The notes under the pieces are model-generated. The model did no database searches and was not told where the DNA came from. It was given only the letters and a program-made list of their open reading frames with translations. A DNA stretch of 64,000 bases from Enterocloster clostridioformis. Its GTDB lineage: Bacteria; Bacillota; Clostridia; Lachnospirales; Lachnospiraceae. Made by a program: the position numbers and the translations under genes. This document shows positions 1 through 10,400 of this stretch, one piece after another. The DNA lies in the NCBI RefSeq assembly GCF_020297485.1, contig NZ_JAIWZC010000001.1:2108001-2172000 (forward strand), read 5' to 3'. Every line of letters starts with the position of its first letter. The stretch's first letter is position 1.

Positions 1-168
1 CAGCTCTACGGTTTTGGACTTTGCCAGTGATAATACACCTACAATAGACTTTGCATCAACCATACGGCTGCCGCATTTCACATCTGCATCACACTCAAAA
101 CGGTTCATGATTCTTACAAAATTAATAATCTGGTCTGCCTGGTCAAACTTAACAAGGATACGTTTCAT
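1..168 (-). CDS. HPr-like phosphocarrier-fold protein, partial (C-terminus off window)
   Basis: The 56 visible codons start at an ATG preceded by GAGGTG six bases upstream. The protein reads MKRILVKFDQ and aligns with the HPr fold. The region around the regulatory serine of HPr is kept (DAKSIVGVLSLA, as in NAKSIMGVMSLA). The active-site segment LHARPA, which carries the histidine phosphorylated by enzyme I, is replaced by residues without any histidine (about FDQADQI). It therefore probably cannot relay phosphate from PEP, and may bind partners or be regulated through the serine (inference). The remaining roughly 20 residues lie outside the window. Confidence 0.75.
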   Translation of the reverse strand, partial: MKRILVKFDQADQIINFVRIMNRFECDADVKCGSRMVDAKSIVGVLSLAKSKTVEL

Positions 169-204
169 GTTGTTCACCTCCGTATGGTATTTTTTTAGTA
201 TCAC

Positions 205-252
205 TGTCAGATACTTGGGGGATGGTACTTACTGGTAAGTCCGCATCTGACA
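205..252 (-). promoter_or_regulatory. two-tier stem-loop in the 5' leader of the HPr-like gene
   Basis: TGTCAGAT at 205-212 is the exact inverse of ATCTGACA at 245-252. A second perfect stem, ACTTAC/GTAAGT, lies in the loop around 228-241. The structure sits 37 bases upstream of the start codon at 168 and would be part of the untranslated leader. I do not recognise it as a known riboswitch class. Confidence 0.35.
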
Positions 253-377
253 ATGCCCTCTAACGTTATCTTTTGTTTGTCTTCCGACATTTTTATAATA
301 CCACGTTCAGGTAAGGGATTTCCATGGTAATATTTTTCTATCTCATGGAATATTTTCAAATATTATACTTATATCTT

Positions 378-1406
378 CTAAATCTGGTCCTTCCAGTAAC
401 CAATATTTTCCGAATCCACCCTTATGGGCTCGCCGGCTATGACCTCCAGCCCGCCGTCCTGACCGTAGTCCACGGGGTATATCCTGCCTCCCAGCAGCAG
501 TTCCTGGTCCGCCCTGTCCTCAATGGAGCCCTCAGACAGCTCCAGGCACACATACCCTGCCACCCGTCCCAGGTCCATGGGACTCCATATGTACAGCACC
601 GGACACACGTCCTCAGGATCGCTGCCCACATATTCCTCCATCTGGTCCGGAAGTCCCAGGCCGATGACCTTTACCTCAGACGCCTGGCCCCGCTCCTTCA
701 CCACATCAGCCGCCGCCTTGATTCCTTCCGTGGACAGGCAGCACATTACCTTCAGGTCAGGATAAGTCTCCAGCATCAGCTCCGCCTTTTCAGCCGCCTT
801 TTCATATTCCCCTTCCCCGTAAGCAATGTCCACCAGACGCAGGCCGCAGTACTCAAGATTCTGGAGCTCCTGCTTCATCATATATATCCACTCGTTCTGA
901 TTGGCGGAACGGCTTCCCGCCGACAGGATACCCCACTGGCCGCTGTGGCCGCATATACGGTCCACCTCCCTGACCAGTTCTTTCCCCAGCTCTCTGGCAT
1001 CCACCGGGCTTATGTAAATACTGCGGCTTCCCGCCTCCACATCCGCATCCAGCGTGATGACGGAGATTCCCTTTTCCCTGGCCTGGGTTAGAACCGGAGT
1101 CAGGGCATATTCATCGTTGGCAGCCACTGCTATGGCCTCCACCTTTTCGTCGGTAAGGTTCTGTATCAGATGTATCTGTTCCTGTGCAGAGGGATGGTCG
1201 GGATACAGGACAATACAGTTCTTGCCTGCATCCTCCACCGCCTGTTTAAAGCCCTCGCTGGCCAGCTCATTGTACCAGTTGTTCTTGGATTTCATGATGA
1301 TAGCGTATTTTCCCCTGTTAAACTGACTGTCCTGGCAGGAAAACAGGAACAACACTCCTGCCATCATGGCCGCCCCTGCTATCCAAGCCCAATTTTTCCC
1401 TTTCAC
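378..1406 (-). CDS. sugar-binding lipoprotein (Peripla_BP_4 / RhaS-LsrB type)
   Basis: This 342-residue protein has a signal segment ending in a lipobox (LFLFSC, Cys near residue 24), so it is probably a membrane-anchored lipoprotein. After it comes a type I periplasmic-binding fold (IIMKSKNNWYNE... TLDADVEAG). Families of this type bind sugars or autoinducer-2 for ABC importers. No ATPase or permease gene is adjacent. Instead it is divergent from a response regulator/kinase pair, so it may present ligand to that kinase (inference). The start is GTG at 1404-1406, because an in-frame TAG lies 15 codons upstream and no ATG lies between. The ribosome site is weak. Confidence 0.75.
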   Translation of the reverse strand: MKGKNWAWIAGAAMMAGVLFLFSCQDSQFNRGKYAIIMKSKNNWYNELASEGFKQAVEDAGKNCIVLYPDHPSAQEQIHLIQNLTDEKVEAIAVAANDEYALTPVLTQAREKGISVITLDADVEAGSRSIYISPVDARELGKELVREVDRICGHSGQWGILSAGSRSANQNEWIYMMKQELQNLEYCGLRLVDIAYGEGEYEKAAEKAELMLETYPDLKVMCCLSTEGIKAAADVVKERGQASEVKVIGLGLPDQMEEYVGSDPEDVCPVLYIWSPMDLGRVAGYVCLELSEGSIEDRADQELLLGGRIYPVDYGQDGGLEVIAGEPIRVDSENIGYWKDQI

Positions 1407-1492
1407 CCTGCGGTTCCCGCCTTCCTGCTGTTTTTTCCCAGTATATACCTAATGTCGTATTTTGTCCATTTCCGTTGCAAATTTATGATTTC

Positions 1493-1532
1493 TTGATACA
1501 ATAGTTGTATCGGTATTGATTATTGTATACAA
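1493..1532. promoter_or_regulatory. cluster of TTGTAT palindromes in a divergent control region
   Basis: The gap between the binding-protein gene and the response-regulator gene contains GATACAA-TAG-TTGTATC (1495-1511), a perfect inverted repeat, and TTGTATACAA (1523-1532), a perfect palindrome. Together they give four TTGTAT-type half sites within 38 bases, 35 bases before the regulator start. They are plausible binding sites for the adjacent AraC-type regulator (inference). Confidence 0.45.
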
Positions 1533-1566
1533 ATCACTGCCTTTTGAAAAGGATGGATGATAATAG

Positions 1567-3123
1567 ATGAAACTTCTGATTGTTGATGATGAGAAACTGA
1601 CCCGTGAGGGAATCCGGGACAGCCTGAACCTGGAGAGCCTTGGAATCAGCCAGGTGCTGCTGGAGGACGACGGCATACACGGCCTTAAGACGGCCCTTGA
1701 GGAGGAACCGGATATTGTGCTCACGGACGTGCGGATGCCCAGGATGAACGGGGTTCAGATGGCGGAACGGATATTAAAGGAGCTGCCCGCAGCCACCATT
1801 ATCTTTATGAGCGCTTATTCAGACAAGGAATACTTAAAAGCCGCCATCAAGCTGAAGGCCCTGGGGTATGTGGAAAAGCCCCTTGACATGGAGGAACTGG
1901 CCACAGCCATACGGGAGGCGGTGGAGAGCAGCATAAACGAGAAAATGAGCCAGGCGGCAGCAAGAATCCAGGAGAAGGAACAGCTGGGCCATCTGAGCCT
2001 TTTACTGTCCCAGCCAGGTGAGGAGAGTCTTATAAAGGCAGGACAGCTCGCAGCCGGCCTGGGCCTTTCAATCACCCATACCACCTGCTTCTGCTGCATT
2101 ATCATTGACTGTGTCACCCCCTTATCCATGCTGCCGGAGGAACAGATGGACGGAATCAGGGATTATTCTGCGGACCATCTCACATCTATGGGCATATCCC
2201 AGGCATATGTCCTAAGAGGTGACCACCGCATCATTGTTTTCCTTCACTCCCCGGAGCGTCCCTCGGACAAGACCCTGTACGACTGCGCCGGACTCCTGGC
2301 CCAAAAGCTTATTAAGATATGCCCTTTTTTCATTTCCATGGGCCCGGTTGTAAGCGGTATGGACCGCGCGCATATCTCTTACCAGGAAGCCAGTGAACAT
2401 CTGAAGGAGGCATTTTTCCATGATTACGGGTTCATACTGACCCACAACATGGAAACAGCCGTATTCCGGCCGCCGGCAGACCTCCTTCTGGAATTTTCCA
2501 TGGCCCTGTCCGAAAAGCAGGAGGAGGAAGCCCTGGACATCGTCAGACGGCTGTATGAATCCTTTGTGCCAAACGACATGATTGGCCCCAGCCAGGTGAA
2601 GGATATCTATTATAAGTATTTCAGCAAGCTGGACGAACACGGCCTGGGAAGCTATATCTCCCTGTGGCAGAAGGAAGGACTGGAGTCTGAATCCATCTGG
2701 GAAGGGGTCATGAACTGCACCATCCTGAGGGAGCTCAATGACCTGCTGGCGGCAAAGGTGCGCCTGTTCTTTGAGCGCCTGCGGGGAAACAGTGTGGGAA
2801 ACCCGGTGGTATTCCAGATTAAGGAATATATCCATAAGAACTATGCGGTCCCCTCCCTTTCCGTGCCGGATGTCAGTGAGTACGTCCACCTTTCGTCCAG
2901 CTACGTATGTACGATTTTTAAAAATGAGACAGGCCAGACCTTAAACCAGTATCTGACGGATTACCGCATCAAGATGTCCAAGCAGTTCTTAAGCGATCCC
3001 AGGTACAAGATTGCCGACATTTCATCCAAGGTAGGATACAGCGACGGCAATTACTACAGCAAGACCTTTAAGAAAATCGTGGGCCTGTCCCCTTCTGAAT
3101 ACAGGGAGAAAATGCTTGCATGA
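1567..3123 (+). CDS. AraC-type response regulator (YesN family)
   Basis: This 518-residue protein has an N-terminal receiver domain with acidic pocket VDDE, phospho-acceptor Asp54 (LTDVRMP), a switch serine in FMSAYS and the conserved Lys in VEKPL. A middle region of about 270 residues has no recognisable signature. The last 100 residues form a double helix-turn-helix AraC domain (SSYVCTIFKNETGQTLNQYL, then IADISSKVGYSDGNYYSKTF). Its stop overlaps the kinase start by four bases (ATGA), so the two are translationally coupled. YesN-type regulators usually control carbohydrate uptake genes; the divergent sugar-binding lipoprotein is the obvious candidate target. Confidence 0.88.
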   Translation: MKLLIVDDEKLTREGIRDSLNLESLGISQVLLEDDGIHGLKTALEEEPDIVLTDVRMPRMNGVQMAERILKELPAATIIFMSAYSDKEYLKAAIKLKALGYVEKPLDMEELATAIREAVESSINEKMSQAAARIQEKEQLGHLSLLLSQPGEESLIKAGQLAAGLGLSITHTTCFCCIIIDCVTPLSMLPEEQMDGIRDYSADHLTSMGISQAYVLRGDHRIIVFLHSPERPSDKTLYDCAGLLAQKLIKICPFFISMGPVVSGMDRAHISYQEASEHLKEAFFHDYGFILTHNMETAVFRPPADLLLEFSMALSEKQEEEALDIVRRLYESFVPNDMIGPSQVKDIYYKYFSKLDEHGLGSYISLWQKEGLESESIWEGVMNCTILRELNDLLAAKVRLFFERLRGNSVGNPVVFQIKEYIHKNYAVPSLSVPDVSEYVHLSSSYVCTIFKNETGQTLNQYLTDYRIKMSKQFLSDPRYKIADISSKVGYSDGNYYSKTFKKIVGLSPSEYREKMLA

Positions 3124-4997
3124 AAAATCCGTTTTCTAAGCTGATTCATCATTATACCTATGACATGCGTCTTAAGACAAAGCTTGTCATATCCCACATC
3201 ATCCTGGTACTGCTGCCCACCGCCGTACTGTCAGGCTTCCTATACCTGCGCATTTACGGCATTGTCATGGATGACAGCATCCGCTCGGAGCAGGCCCTGT
3301 CCGCCCAGACCGTGACCTCCATTGAGAACCTCATTTCCCATGTGGGACACGCCTCTGATACCATCACCAGCGCCATGTTGATACAGGATCTCTTCCAGGT
3401 ACCCAGAGCAGAAGCCAATACCATGGATATCTCCACCTCCCGGATGAACAGCCTGTTCCACCTGGTGCAGAGCATTACGGATCATTCCATGATTACAGAT
3501 GTAAAGATTTATTATGATGACAGCGTATACGGAGACCTGATGCAGTACAACAAGATCGGGAATGCCCTGTTTAACCCGGTATCCTCAGTAAGCAGCAGCT
3601 ACTGGTACGGCATCTACAGCACTTCGGATCAGGCCCGTCTGCTGTGCCCGGAACTGTACCTGACGCCGGACGAGACAGAGAAGAACGGAAAGCTGGCCTA
3701 CATCACCCGAATTCCTTATACTCATGACGGCGGCGCTGTGTCCGGCATTGAAAATGCCTCTGCCTATGTGGCCCTGTATCTTTCCAGGCCGGCCTTTGAC
3801 ATGGTGCTGCGCAATGACGCCACGGTCACGGACGAGGCTGCCTTCCTGGTAAATGAGCGGGATGTGATCGTATCCGCCTCGGACATGGGCCTGGCCGGGA
3901 AATACTTCATTCCCCGCCCGGACCTGAGGCAGCGGGTGGGAAAGGAAAAGACGTTTTCCCTTGTCTCCTATCTGGACGGCTCTGCCTATGTGGCCTATTT
4001 TCCCATCGCGGACACGGACTGGTACATGATGTCCATTATCCCCGCCCTCCATATCGGAGATGCGGGCAGGGCGCTGATGATGCATTTTGCCCTGATTTAC
4101 CTGCTGTTCACCGCCCTGGCCCTGTACACTGCCTTCCGCCTGTCCGGCTCCATTGCGGACCGCATCATAGGCGTGGCCCTGCAGATGGAGACTGTCCGCA
4201 CCAGCCCGCCCCAGCCCATGGATGTGGCTGACACTGGCTGCGACGAGATTGGCGTGCTGTCCGATACCTACAACTACATGACAGAAGAAATCATCACCCT
4301 GATGGACAGCCAGAAAAAGGCTTCCGATGAACTCCGGATGGCGGAATTCCGCGCCCTGCAGGCCCAGATTAACCCGCATTTTCTCTATAATACCCTGGAT
4401 ATGATTAACTGGCTGTCCCAGACCGGGCAGAGCGAAAAGGTTACGGAAGCGGTCCAGATCCTGTCCCGCTTTTATAAGCTTACCCTGAGCCGCAGGGAGC
4501 TGATGAATTCCATTGAGAAGGATCTGGAGCATGTAAGCCTCTATGTCCGTCTCCAGAACATGCGTTATGACAATTGCGTGGCCTTTGTGGTGGATGTGCC
4601 GGAAGAAATCTGTGAGTACACGATCCCCAAGCTCACCTTCCAGCCCATTGTGGAAAATGCCTTCCTTCACGGCATCATGATGAAGGAAGAAAAAAAAGGC
4701 AGCATCCTGCTCACCGGCTGGCCAGATGGAGATGATATTGTATTCATCATCTCTGACGACGGGGCAGGCATACCGCCTGAAACACTTGATACATTAAAGG
4801 ATGACGTGAATGCCGGTACCGACTCCTCCGCCAGCCCCAGGCACACTGCCTTTCCCGGCCACATCGGCGTCTATAATACCAACTTAAGGCTGAAGAGCCT
4901 GTACGGTGAATCCTACGGCCTCTCCTTCACCAGCACCTTGGGAAAGGGTACTGAGGTTACTGTCCGGATTCCGGCCAGACATATCACGTCTGACTGA
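3120..4997 (+). CDS. sensor histidine kinase (YesM family)
   Basis: This 625-residue kinase has a transmembrane helix at about residues 23-44, an extracellular sensor of about 270 residues, a second helix near 320-340 and a HAMP-like linker. A His_kinase domain follows, with the phospho-histidine at about residue 420 (QINPHFLYNTLD). The C-terminal ATPase has the N-box (PIVENAFLHG) and G-box (DDGAGIP). It is the cognate partner of the overlapping upstream regulator. Its 3' end overlaps the 3' end of the convergent TolC-like gene by 14 bases. Confidence 0.88.
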   Translation: MKNPFSKLIHHYTYDMRLKTKLVISHIILVLLPTAVLSGFLYLRIYGIVMDDSIRSEQALSAQTVTSIENLISHVGHASDTITSAMLIQDLFQVPRAEANTMDISTSRMNSLFHLVQSITDHSMITDVKIYYDDSVYGDLMQYNKIGNALFNPVSSVSSSYWYGIYSTSDQARLLCPELYLTPDETEKNGKLAYITRIPYTHDGGAVSGIENASAYVALYLSRPAFDMVLRNDATVTDEAAFLVNERDVIVSASDMGLAGKYFIPRPDLRQRVGKEKTFSLVSYLDGSAYVAYFPIADTDWYMMSIIPALHIGDAGRALMMHFALIYLLFTALALYTAFRLSGSIADRIIGVALQMETVRTSPPQPMDVADTGCDEIGVLSDTYNYMTEEIITLMDSQKKASDELRMAEFRALQAQINPHFLYNTLDMINWLSQTGQSEKVTEAVQILSRFYKLTLSRRELMNSIEKDLEHVSLYVRLQNMRYDNCVAFVVDVPEEICEYTIPKLTFQPIVENAFLHGIMMKEEKKGSILLTGWPDGDDIVFIISDDGAGIPPETLDTLKDDVNAGTDSSASPRHTAFPGHIGVYNTNLRLKSLYGESYGLSFTSTLGKGTEVTVRIPARHITSD

Positions 4998-6204
4998 TTC
5001 CTTTCACATCCCAGCAATACGATTCATAGGCCGCCGCCAGGTTCATGGAGGCGGTTTCTTTTGCCGCCTTTTTCTCCAGATAGGCTGCCTGGCCCTCCAG
5101 GTATTCCGTGCTTGTCAGCAGTCCGGCCTGCTGCTTTCTCTGGAGTCCTTCGTAGGTCAGCCGGGCGCTCTGGAAGGCAGTGAGGGCCGCCTCATAGGCT
5201 GTTTTACTGGCCTGAAGGTTCTGGTAGGAAGCCAAAAACGCTGCCTCCTTTGTCCCCTCCGCCTCATCCGCCAGCCTGAACCTGATATTGATTTCAGTGG
5301 TACTGCTGGCCGGGGTGTGGCGGGCATTCTGCACATTCTTGTCATTTCCCATGGCTCTGTTCTTATCGCTTTCATAATCAACGGCTTCAATGGCTGCCAT
5401 ATCCGGCTCCGGTATGGCTCCTATCACCACCTGGCTGCTGTCCTCAATCCCCAGCATGGTAAGCAGCTGACGGCGCAGCTCCCCGGCCTGGAGCCTGAGG
5501 GACTCCAGGGAATTTCCGGCAGTGTCCAGGCTTTTTTTTGCTTCCTTCAGCCGGGCCTGGGTGGCGGTACCGGCTGCCTGCTTTCTCACCATGGCCTCAA
5601 AGGCTGCCTGTAAGGACTCAACCCGCTTTTCCTGGTATTCCACATTCTGTACCATCTGGTTGTAGGAATTCATCAGGGTCTGGGCTGTCATGGTAAAGGT
5701 GTCCGCGGACTTTTCCAGGCTGCGGGTGCTCTTTTCGCTGGTCATGGTGTCCAGCTGGCTGTATATGCGGCTGGCCGAGGATTTTAACATGGCTGCATTG
5801 GAGGAATAGATCCCGGCTGTCTGGCTGTCCTCACCGCCCATTTCCTCCGCCTTATCCTCCATGTTGTCCTGCTCCCGCTTAAGGGTATCCCATATTTCCT
5901 GATAGGCGTTTATATTGTCCTCGTAGTCCTCTATGCTCTCTTTTAAAGACAGATTTCCCTGTTTCAGCAGTTCCCTCAGATTGCCGTATTCAATGATTGT
6001 GGTGCCCGTTGCGTTCCCTGTGGTTGCCGGGGATATGTCCTGAGACGCATCCGGGACAGCGGCCTGGGATGCTTCCTGGGATGCATAGGAAGTCCGGACG
6101 CCGGTTCCCGACAGGCACAGTACCATTGTCAAAAGGACCATGACAGTCTTTTTTCTGTTCTCACGCCTCCTGCTGCTTCCCTTTACATGACTGCGGTTTT
6201 TCAT
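4984..6204 (-). CDS. TolC-like outer-channel family protein (second of two)
   Basis: The sequence is long, Ala/Gln/Glu-rich and helical, with the repeated heptad pattern of the TolC/OEP family (406 residues from the preferred start). An N-terminal signal segment (TVMVLLTMVLCLSGTG) marks export. The start at 6204 is chosen over the longer frame to 6267 because it has GAGGTGAG just upstream and is followed directly by the signal sequence. It is the last gene of the RND operon. TolC proteins normally cross an outer membrane. In a monoderm host such proteins presumably extend the adaptor-pump complex into the cell wall (inference). Confidence 0.72.
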   Translation of the reverse strand: MKNRSHVKGSSRRRENRKKTVMVLLTMVLCLSGTGVRTSYASQEASQAAVPDASQDISPATTGNATGTTIIEYGNLRELLKQGNLSLKESIEDYEDNINAYQEIWDTLKREQDNMEDKAEEMGGEDSQTAGIYSSNAAMLKSSASRIYSQLDTMTSEKSTRSLEKSADTFTMTAQTLMNSYNQMVQNVEYQEKRVESLQAAFEAMVRKQAAGTATQARLKEAKKSLDTAGNSLESLRLQAGELRRQLLTMLGIEDSSQVVIGAIPEPDMAAIEAVDYESDKNRAMGNDKNVQNARHTPASSTTEINIRFRLADEAEGTKEAAFLASYQNLQASKTAYEAALTAFQSARLTYEGLQRKQQAGLLTSTEYLEGQAAYLEKKAAKETASMNLAAAYESYCWDVKGISQT

Positions 6205-6279
6205 TGTCTCACCTCTGTTCCATCCTGCCTTTTTCCTGCACTTTAAATATTTCTCCGCTATTTCCAAATCTCTCCCATC

Positions 6280-7440
6280 CTATGACACGGATGCCAGTCC
6301 GTCCACCGACCATTGGTATTCCAGCTGTGCCCTGAGAAGAGCCAGCCTCTGTGTACGCACATTGACCTGGGCTGTTGCGAAGGAGGACTGCTGTGTTATA
6401 TAATTGTTTCTTGTCATGGTCCCGGCCGTTATCTTCCGCTCTGCCGTCTCCATGGCTGTCGCCTCAATTTCATATGCATTAAGAGCCTGCTCGTAGTCGG
6501 ATTTAGATATCATCATGCTCTCGTAGGCATTCTTTATGCTGGAGGCAGCTGTCTCCTTCTGGCTCTTTAAGCTCTGTTCCAGACTTGACTTATTGGTGCC
6601 GCTTTTTGCATTGGCTATTTTCTTTTCAAGTATTTTAAGGCTGTAATTATTTTCCACTCCCCTGGATACATCCTCATCCAGATTGATGGCTGCCATTCCC
6701 TCCAGGTCCGGCTCCGGCACATCTCCTATATCCACCTGCGCCCCATAGGTCCATCCCAGCATAAGGCAGAGATTTTCTTTTGTCCGCCCCAGACTGCTCC
6801 GAGCCGACAGCAGGGATGCATCCGCCGATGTGACGGCCTCCCGGGCCGACAGCACCTGGGCCTGGGTGGACATACCGGCGCTCAGACGGGTAAGGGTCTG
6901 GTCATAGGACGACTGGGCCTGTATCTTATTCTGCTCCAGGCTTTCCAGGCTGTATGTCTGGCTCCAGTAGCTTATCATCAGCTCCTGGGCCTCCTTTACC
7001 AGACCCGCCTCTGTCTTGTCATATTCCAGCTTCTTGACGTCCCCGTCCTCCACATTGTCGTCTCCCTGTTCCCGCAGGTTATCAGCCTGAATCTGGCTGC
7101 TCAAATAGGAGGACAGGCGGCTGGCATAATCTGAATCCGACGAATCAGGATATTCCAGGCTTCCGTATATATCATCGGCAGCATCATAGTAATCATCCGC
7201 AATATCGTCCGCGTCCTTCCCCCGGAAATCCTCATACTCCAGCTGGTTCTGAATCACCGTGTTATTGTATACATGAATCAGGTCCGCTATCTCCGTAAAA
7301 TCCAGCTGATTATCCCTGAGGGAAGCCCACTGCTCTGCGGTATAGGCAAACTCCGGTGTACCCGCCCACGCCGGCGCCGGCATGGCGCCAAGACACAGTG
7401 CCGCGGCCAGGCATCCGGCCCCTATTTTTCCGTATCTCAT
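6280..7440 (-). CDS. TolC-like outer-channel family protein (first of two)
   Basis: This 386-residue protein starts with a clear signal peptide (GCLAAALCLGAMPAPAWA). The rest is helical, with two related halves as in OEP-family proteins. The motif GxxxxAQVLSAREAVTSA resembles the coiled-coil hairpin repeats of TolC. The ribosome site is GAGGAGGTG. It lies 18 bases downstream of the RND pump gene and 75 bases upstream of a second TolC-like gene, so the operon encodes two non-identical channel-like subunits. Confidence 0.75.
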   Translation of the reverse strand: MRYGKIGAGCLAAALCLGAMPAPAWAGTPEFAYTAEQWASLRDNQLDFTEIADLIHVYNNTVIQNQLEYEDFRGKDADDIADDYYDAADDIYGSLEYPDSSDSDYASRLSSYLSSQIQADNLREQGDDNVEDGDVKKLEYDKTEAGLVKEAQELMISYWSQTYSLESLEQNKIQAQSSYDQTLTRLSAGMSTQAQVLSAREAVTSADASLLSARSSLGRTKENLCLMLGWTYGAQVDIGDVPEPDLEGMAAINLDEDVSRGVENNYSLKILEKKIANAKSGTNKSSLEQSLKSQKETAASSIKNAYESMMISKSDYEQALNAYEIEATAMETAERKITAGTMTRNNYITQQSSFATAQVNVRTQRLALLRAQLEYQWSVDGLASVS

Positions 7441-7458
7441 ATGATTGACACCTCCTCT

Positions 7459-10400
7459 TTAAATATCCAGCACAACCCGTTTCTTATCGCCGTTCATCAG
7501 CGCATAGTAGATTGGCAGAATGAACAGGGCCACCGCCACGCCCACGCTGAGTCCTCCGATGTTAACAATAGCCAGACCCTGGGTGGTGGAACCACTGTCC
7601 CCTATGGCCAGGGCCATGGGAATCATGGAAAGGATGGTGGTAAGGCTGGTCATCATAATGGGCCTTAAACGTGTGGCGCCCGCCTCGATCAGGGAGGTCT
7701 TTAGATCCATGGTCATGCGGTATTGGTTCACTGTATCCACATAGAGGATACCGTTGTTCACAACCGTTCCGACCAGAATCAGGAATCCCAGTATGGACGT
7801 CATGCTGATGCTGACTCCCGTAATCTGCAAAAGGCCGAAGGAGCCTATGAGGCTGAATGGTATGGTGGTCATTACCATAAAGGAAAACTTCGGTGACTCA
7901 AACTGCGCTGACAGTACCACGAAAACCAGGAATACAGCGATGGCAATGGCCTGGTACAAGGCTGCAAATTCCTCCTGCATCATACGGTTCATGGAGTTGA
8001 CGCCCTTCTTGATGGTGGCGCTTAAGTTGGGGCTTATGACCTCGCTGTCTATGGCGGACTGGACATTTCCCCCGGTATAATCTGCCGTAATGGTTATCTC
8101 ATACGCCTTATCCGTCTTGGAAATGGATGCCGGGCTGTCCTTATAATAGATTTCCGCCACATCCGTAAGGGCCACATAGCCTCCGGAGGGCTTGGAGAGT
8201 ATAATATCCTTCATCTGGCTGACGGTCCGGTACTCATCCTCCGGATATTCGGCCATCACGCTGACCTCTCTTCCATCCACGTCCAGGGTGGTCACCTCTT
8301 CGCCGTCCATCATCTGTTTTACCTGGGAACCAATCTGGGATGCCGTAAGCCCCTCTGCGGCCGCCAGTACCGGATCCACCTTCACAGTCACCACGGGAGC
8401 CGTATTTTCTATGCTGGAATGGACGTTCATCACATCGTCCCTGGCCGTCATCTCGGCAACAATCCTGCTGCTGACTTCCTGGAGCTCATCGTAATCCGTA
8501 CCGTTAAGGATGACTTCATATCCCCGGCTCCTGCTCATGAAGCTCATGGACGAGGACGCCTCCACTGTCACCGTACAGTTATCCAGGTCCGCCATCTCCG
8601 TTTCCCACTGCTCCACTATCTCATCGGTGCTCATATCCCTGTCATCCCTCAGATAGGCTGTTATGGTACCGCTGTCATTGTTATAGCGCAGCATGTATGA
8701 TTCCACATCCGGATGACCTTTGACAATCTCCTCTGCCTGGGTCAGCATGGCGTCGGCATTTTCCGACAGCAGTCCCGGCCTTGTTTCGATGGAAACGCTG
8801 ACTGTTCCCGTATCGTCCGCGGTCATAAGCTCAGTCTCCATCCCGCTGGCCAGAAAATAGGTTGCAATCACGATGATTACTGATGCAATCATGATGATGG
8901 CCTTGTGTTTTAAAAGTCCGGGCATGATGCGGCGGTATCCGTTCTGTATCCGCTCCATGGGCCGCGACATGGGCGCCTGCATCCTCTCCTGGGGCTTATA
9001 GGCCATATAGGTAAGGGGAACAATGGTAATGGCTGACAGGAAGGAGGCGCACATACAGAATACGATAACGTATCCCATGGAGCCGAACATCTGTCCCGAC
9101 ATGCCCTGCAGAAATACCAGCGGCAGGAAAACCACACAGGTGGTCACAGTGGATCCCAGAATGGACTGGAGCACAATGTTGGTTCCGGACAGGGAAGCCT
9201 TGGCATACCCCAGCAGGCCCTTGTCCTCCTCTGTCTCTATGGCCCTGAAACAGCTCTCCAGCACCACAATGGAGTTATCCACCATCATGCCTACTCCCAG
9301 CACCAGACCGCTCATGGTAATGATATTCAGGGAGAAACCGGCGCTGGTCATCAGAATCAGCGACACCAGTATGGAGGTGGGTATGGAGCTTCCTACAATC
9401 AGGGAAGCCTTATAATCTCCAAAGAAAATGAATATGATAATCATGGAAATCACGGCTGCCAGCACCAGGGTAAGGGCCACGTCCTTAAGGGAACTGAGAA
9501 TGCTGTCCGCGCTGTCCCTGACAATCCTGATATTCAGGTTCTCATCATCCGCCTCCAGGCTCTCAATAACCTCCTGAACCTCGGATGACACATCCATGGC
9601 AGTGCTGCTCTGCTGCTTGGTGATGGAAATGGAAATAGTATCCTCGCCGTTGTAGCGTGAAATGCCTCCCCGGCTCTCCTCTGCCTCATATACCCTGGCA
9701 ATGTCCTCCAGATATACAATCTTTCCGCTGGAGGTGGTGATGGGGACTTCCTTCAGGGCTTCTATGGTCTCATGCTCCAGGGACGTTGACACGGAAAGCT
9801 CCAGCTTTCCGGATACCGCATCGCCGGATGGGTAGGAAAGATTGGCCGTGCTCATGGCCGTGGACACGTCGCTCATGGTCACCTGATACTGTGCCATCTC
9901 ATCGGATTGAAGCTCGATTTTATAGTATTCTGACTTTCCGCCCATGGCCTCCACCTCCGCCACGGAAGAAATCTGTTCCAGCAGAGGCACCACGGTCTGG
10001 TCCACATAATCGTACAAATCCTCCTGGGAGGGGTTTGATATGGAAAGCATCATGGTGGTTCCCGCATTGTTATTCATCTCCATGACAGAGGTTTCCGCAT
10101 CGTCAGGGAGCTGGCGGCTCAGCGCATCCAGACTCTGGGATAAATCATTATAAGCGTCGTCCATATCGGTGCCGTAATCATATTCCAGCATAATCATGGC
10201 CCTGTTTTCACTGGAAGTGGAGCTCATGCTTTTCACCCCCTCTATGGTTCCCACCTGGTCTTCTATGGGCTGGGTCACCAGTTCATCTATGTCCTCGGGA
10301 CCAGCACCGGAATAAGATGCCATGATAATCAGCATTGGCTGGTCCGTGTCCGGCATCTGTTCCAGCGTGGCATTGAATACGGAAGAAATACCGAATACCA

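Noticed and set aside
324..1091. 255-residue open frame on the plus strand
   Set aside because: It is the antisense of the sugar-binding lipoprotein gene, has no ribosome site and no family resemblance.
3585..4670. 361-residue open frame on the minus strand
   Set aside because: It lies entirely opposite the YesM-type kinase gene, which has clear motifs; composition is that of an antisense shadow.
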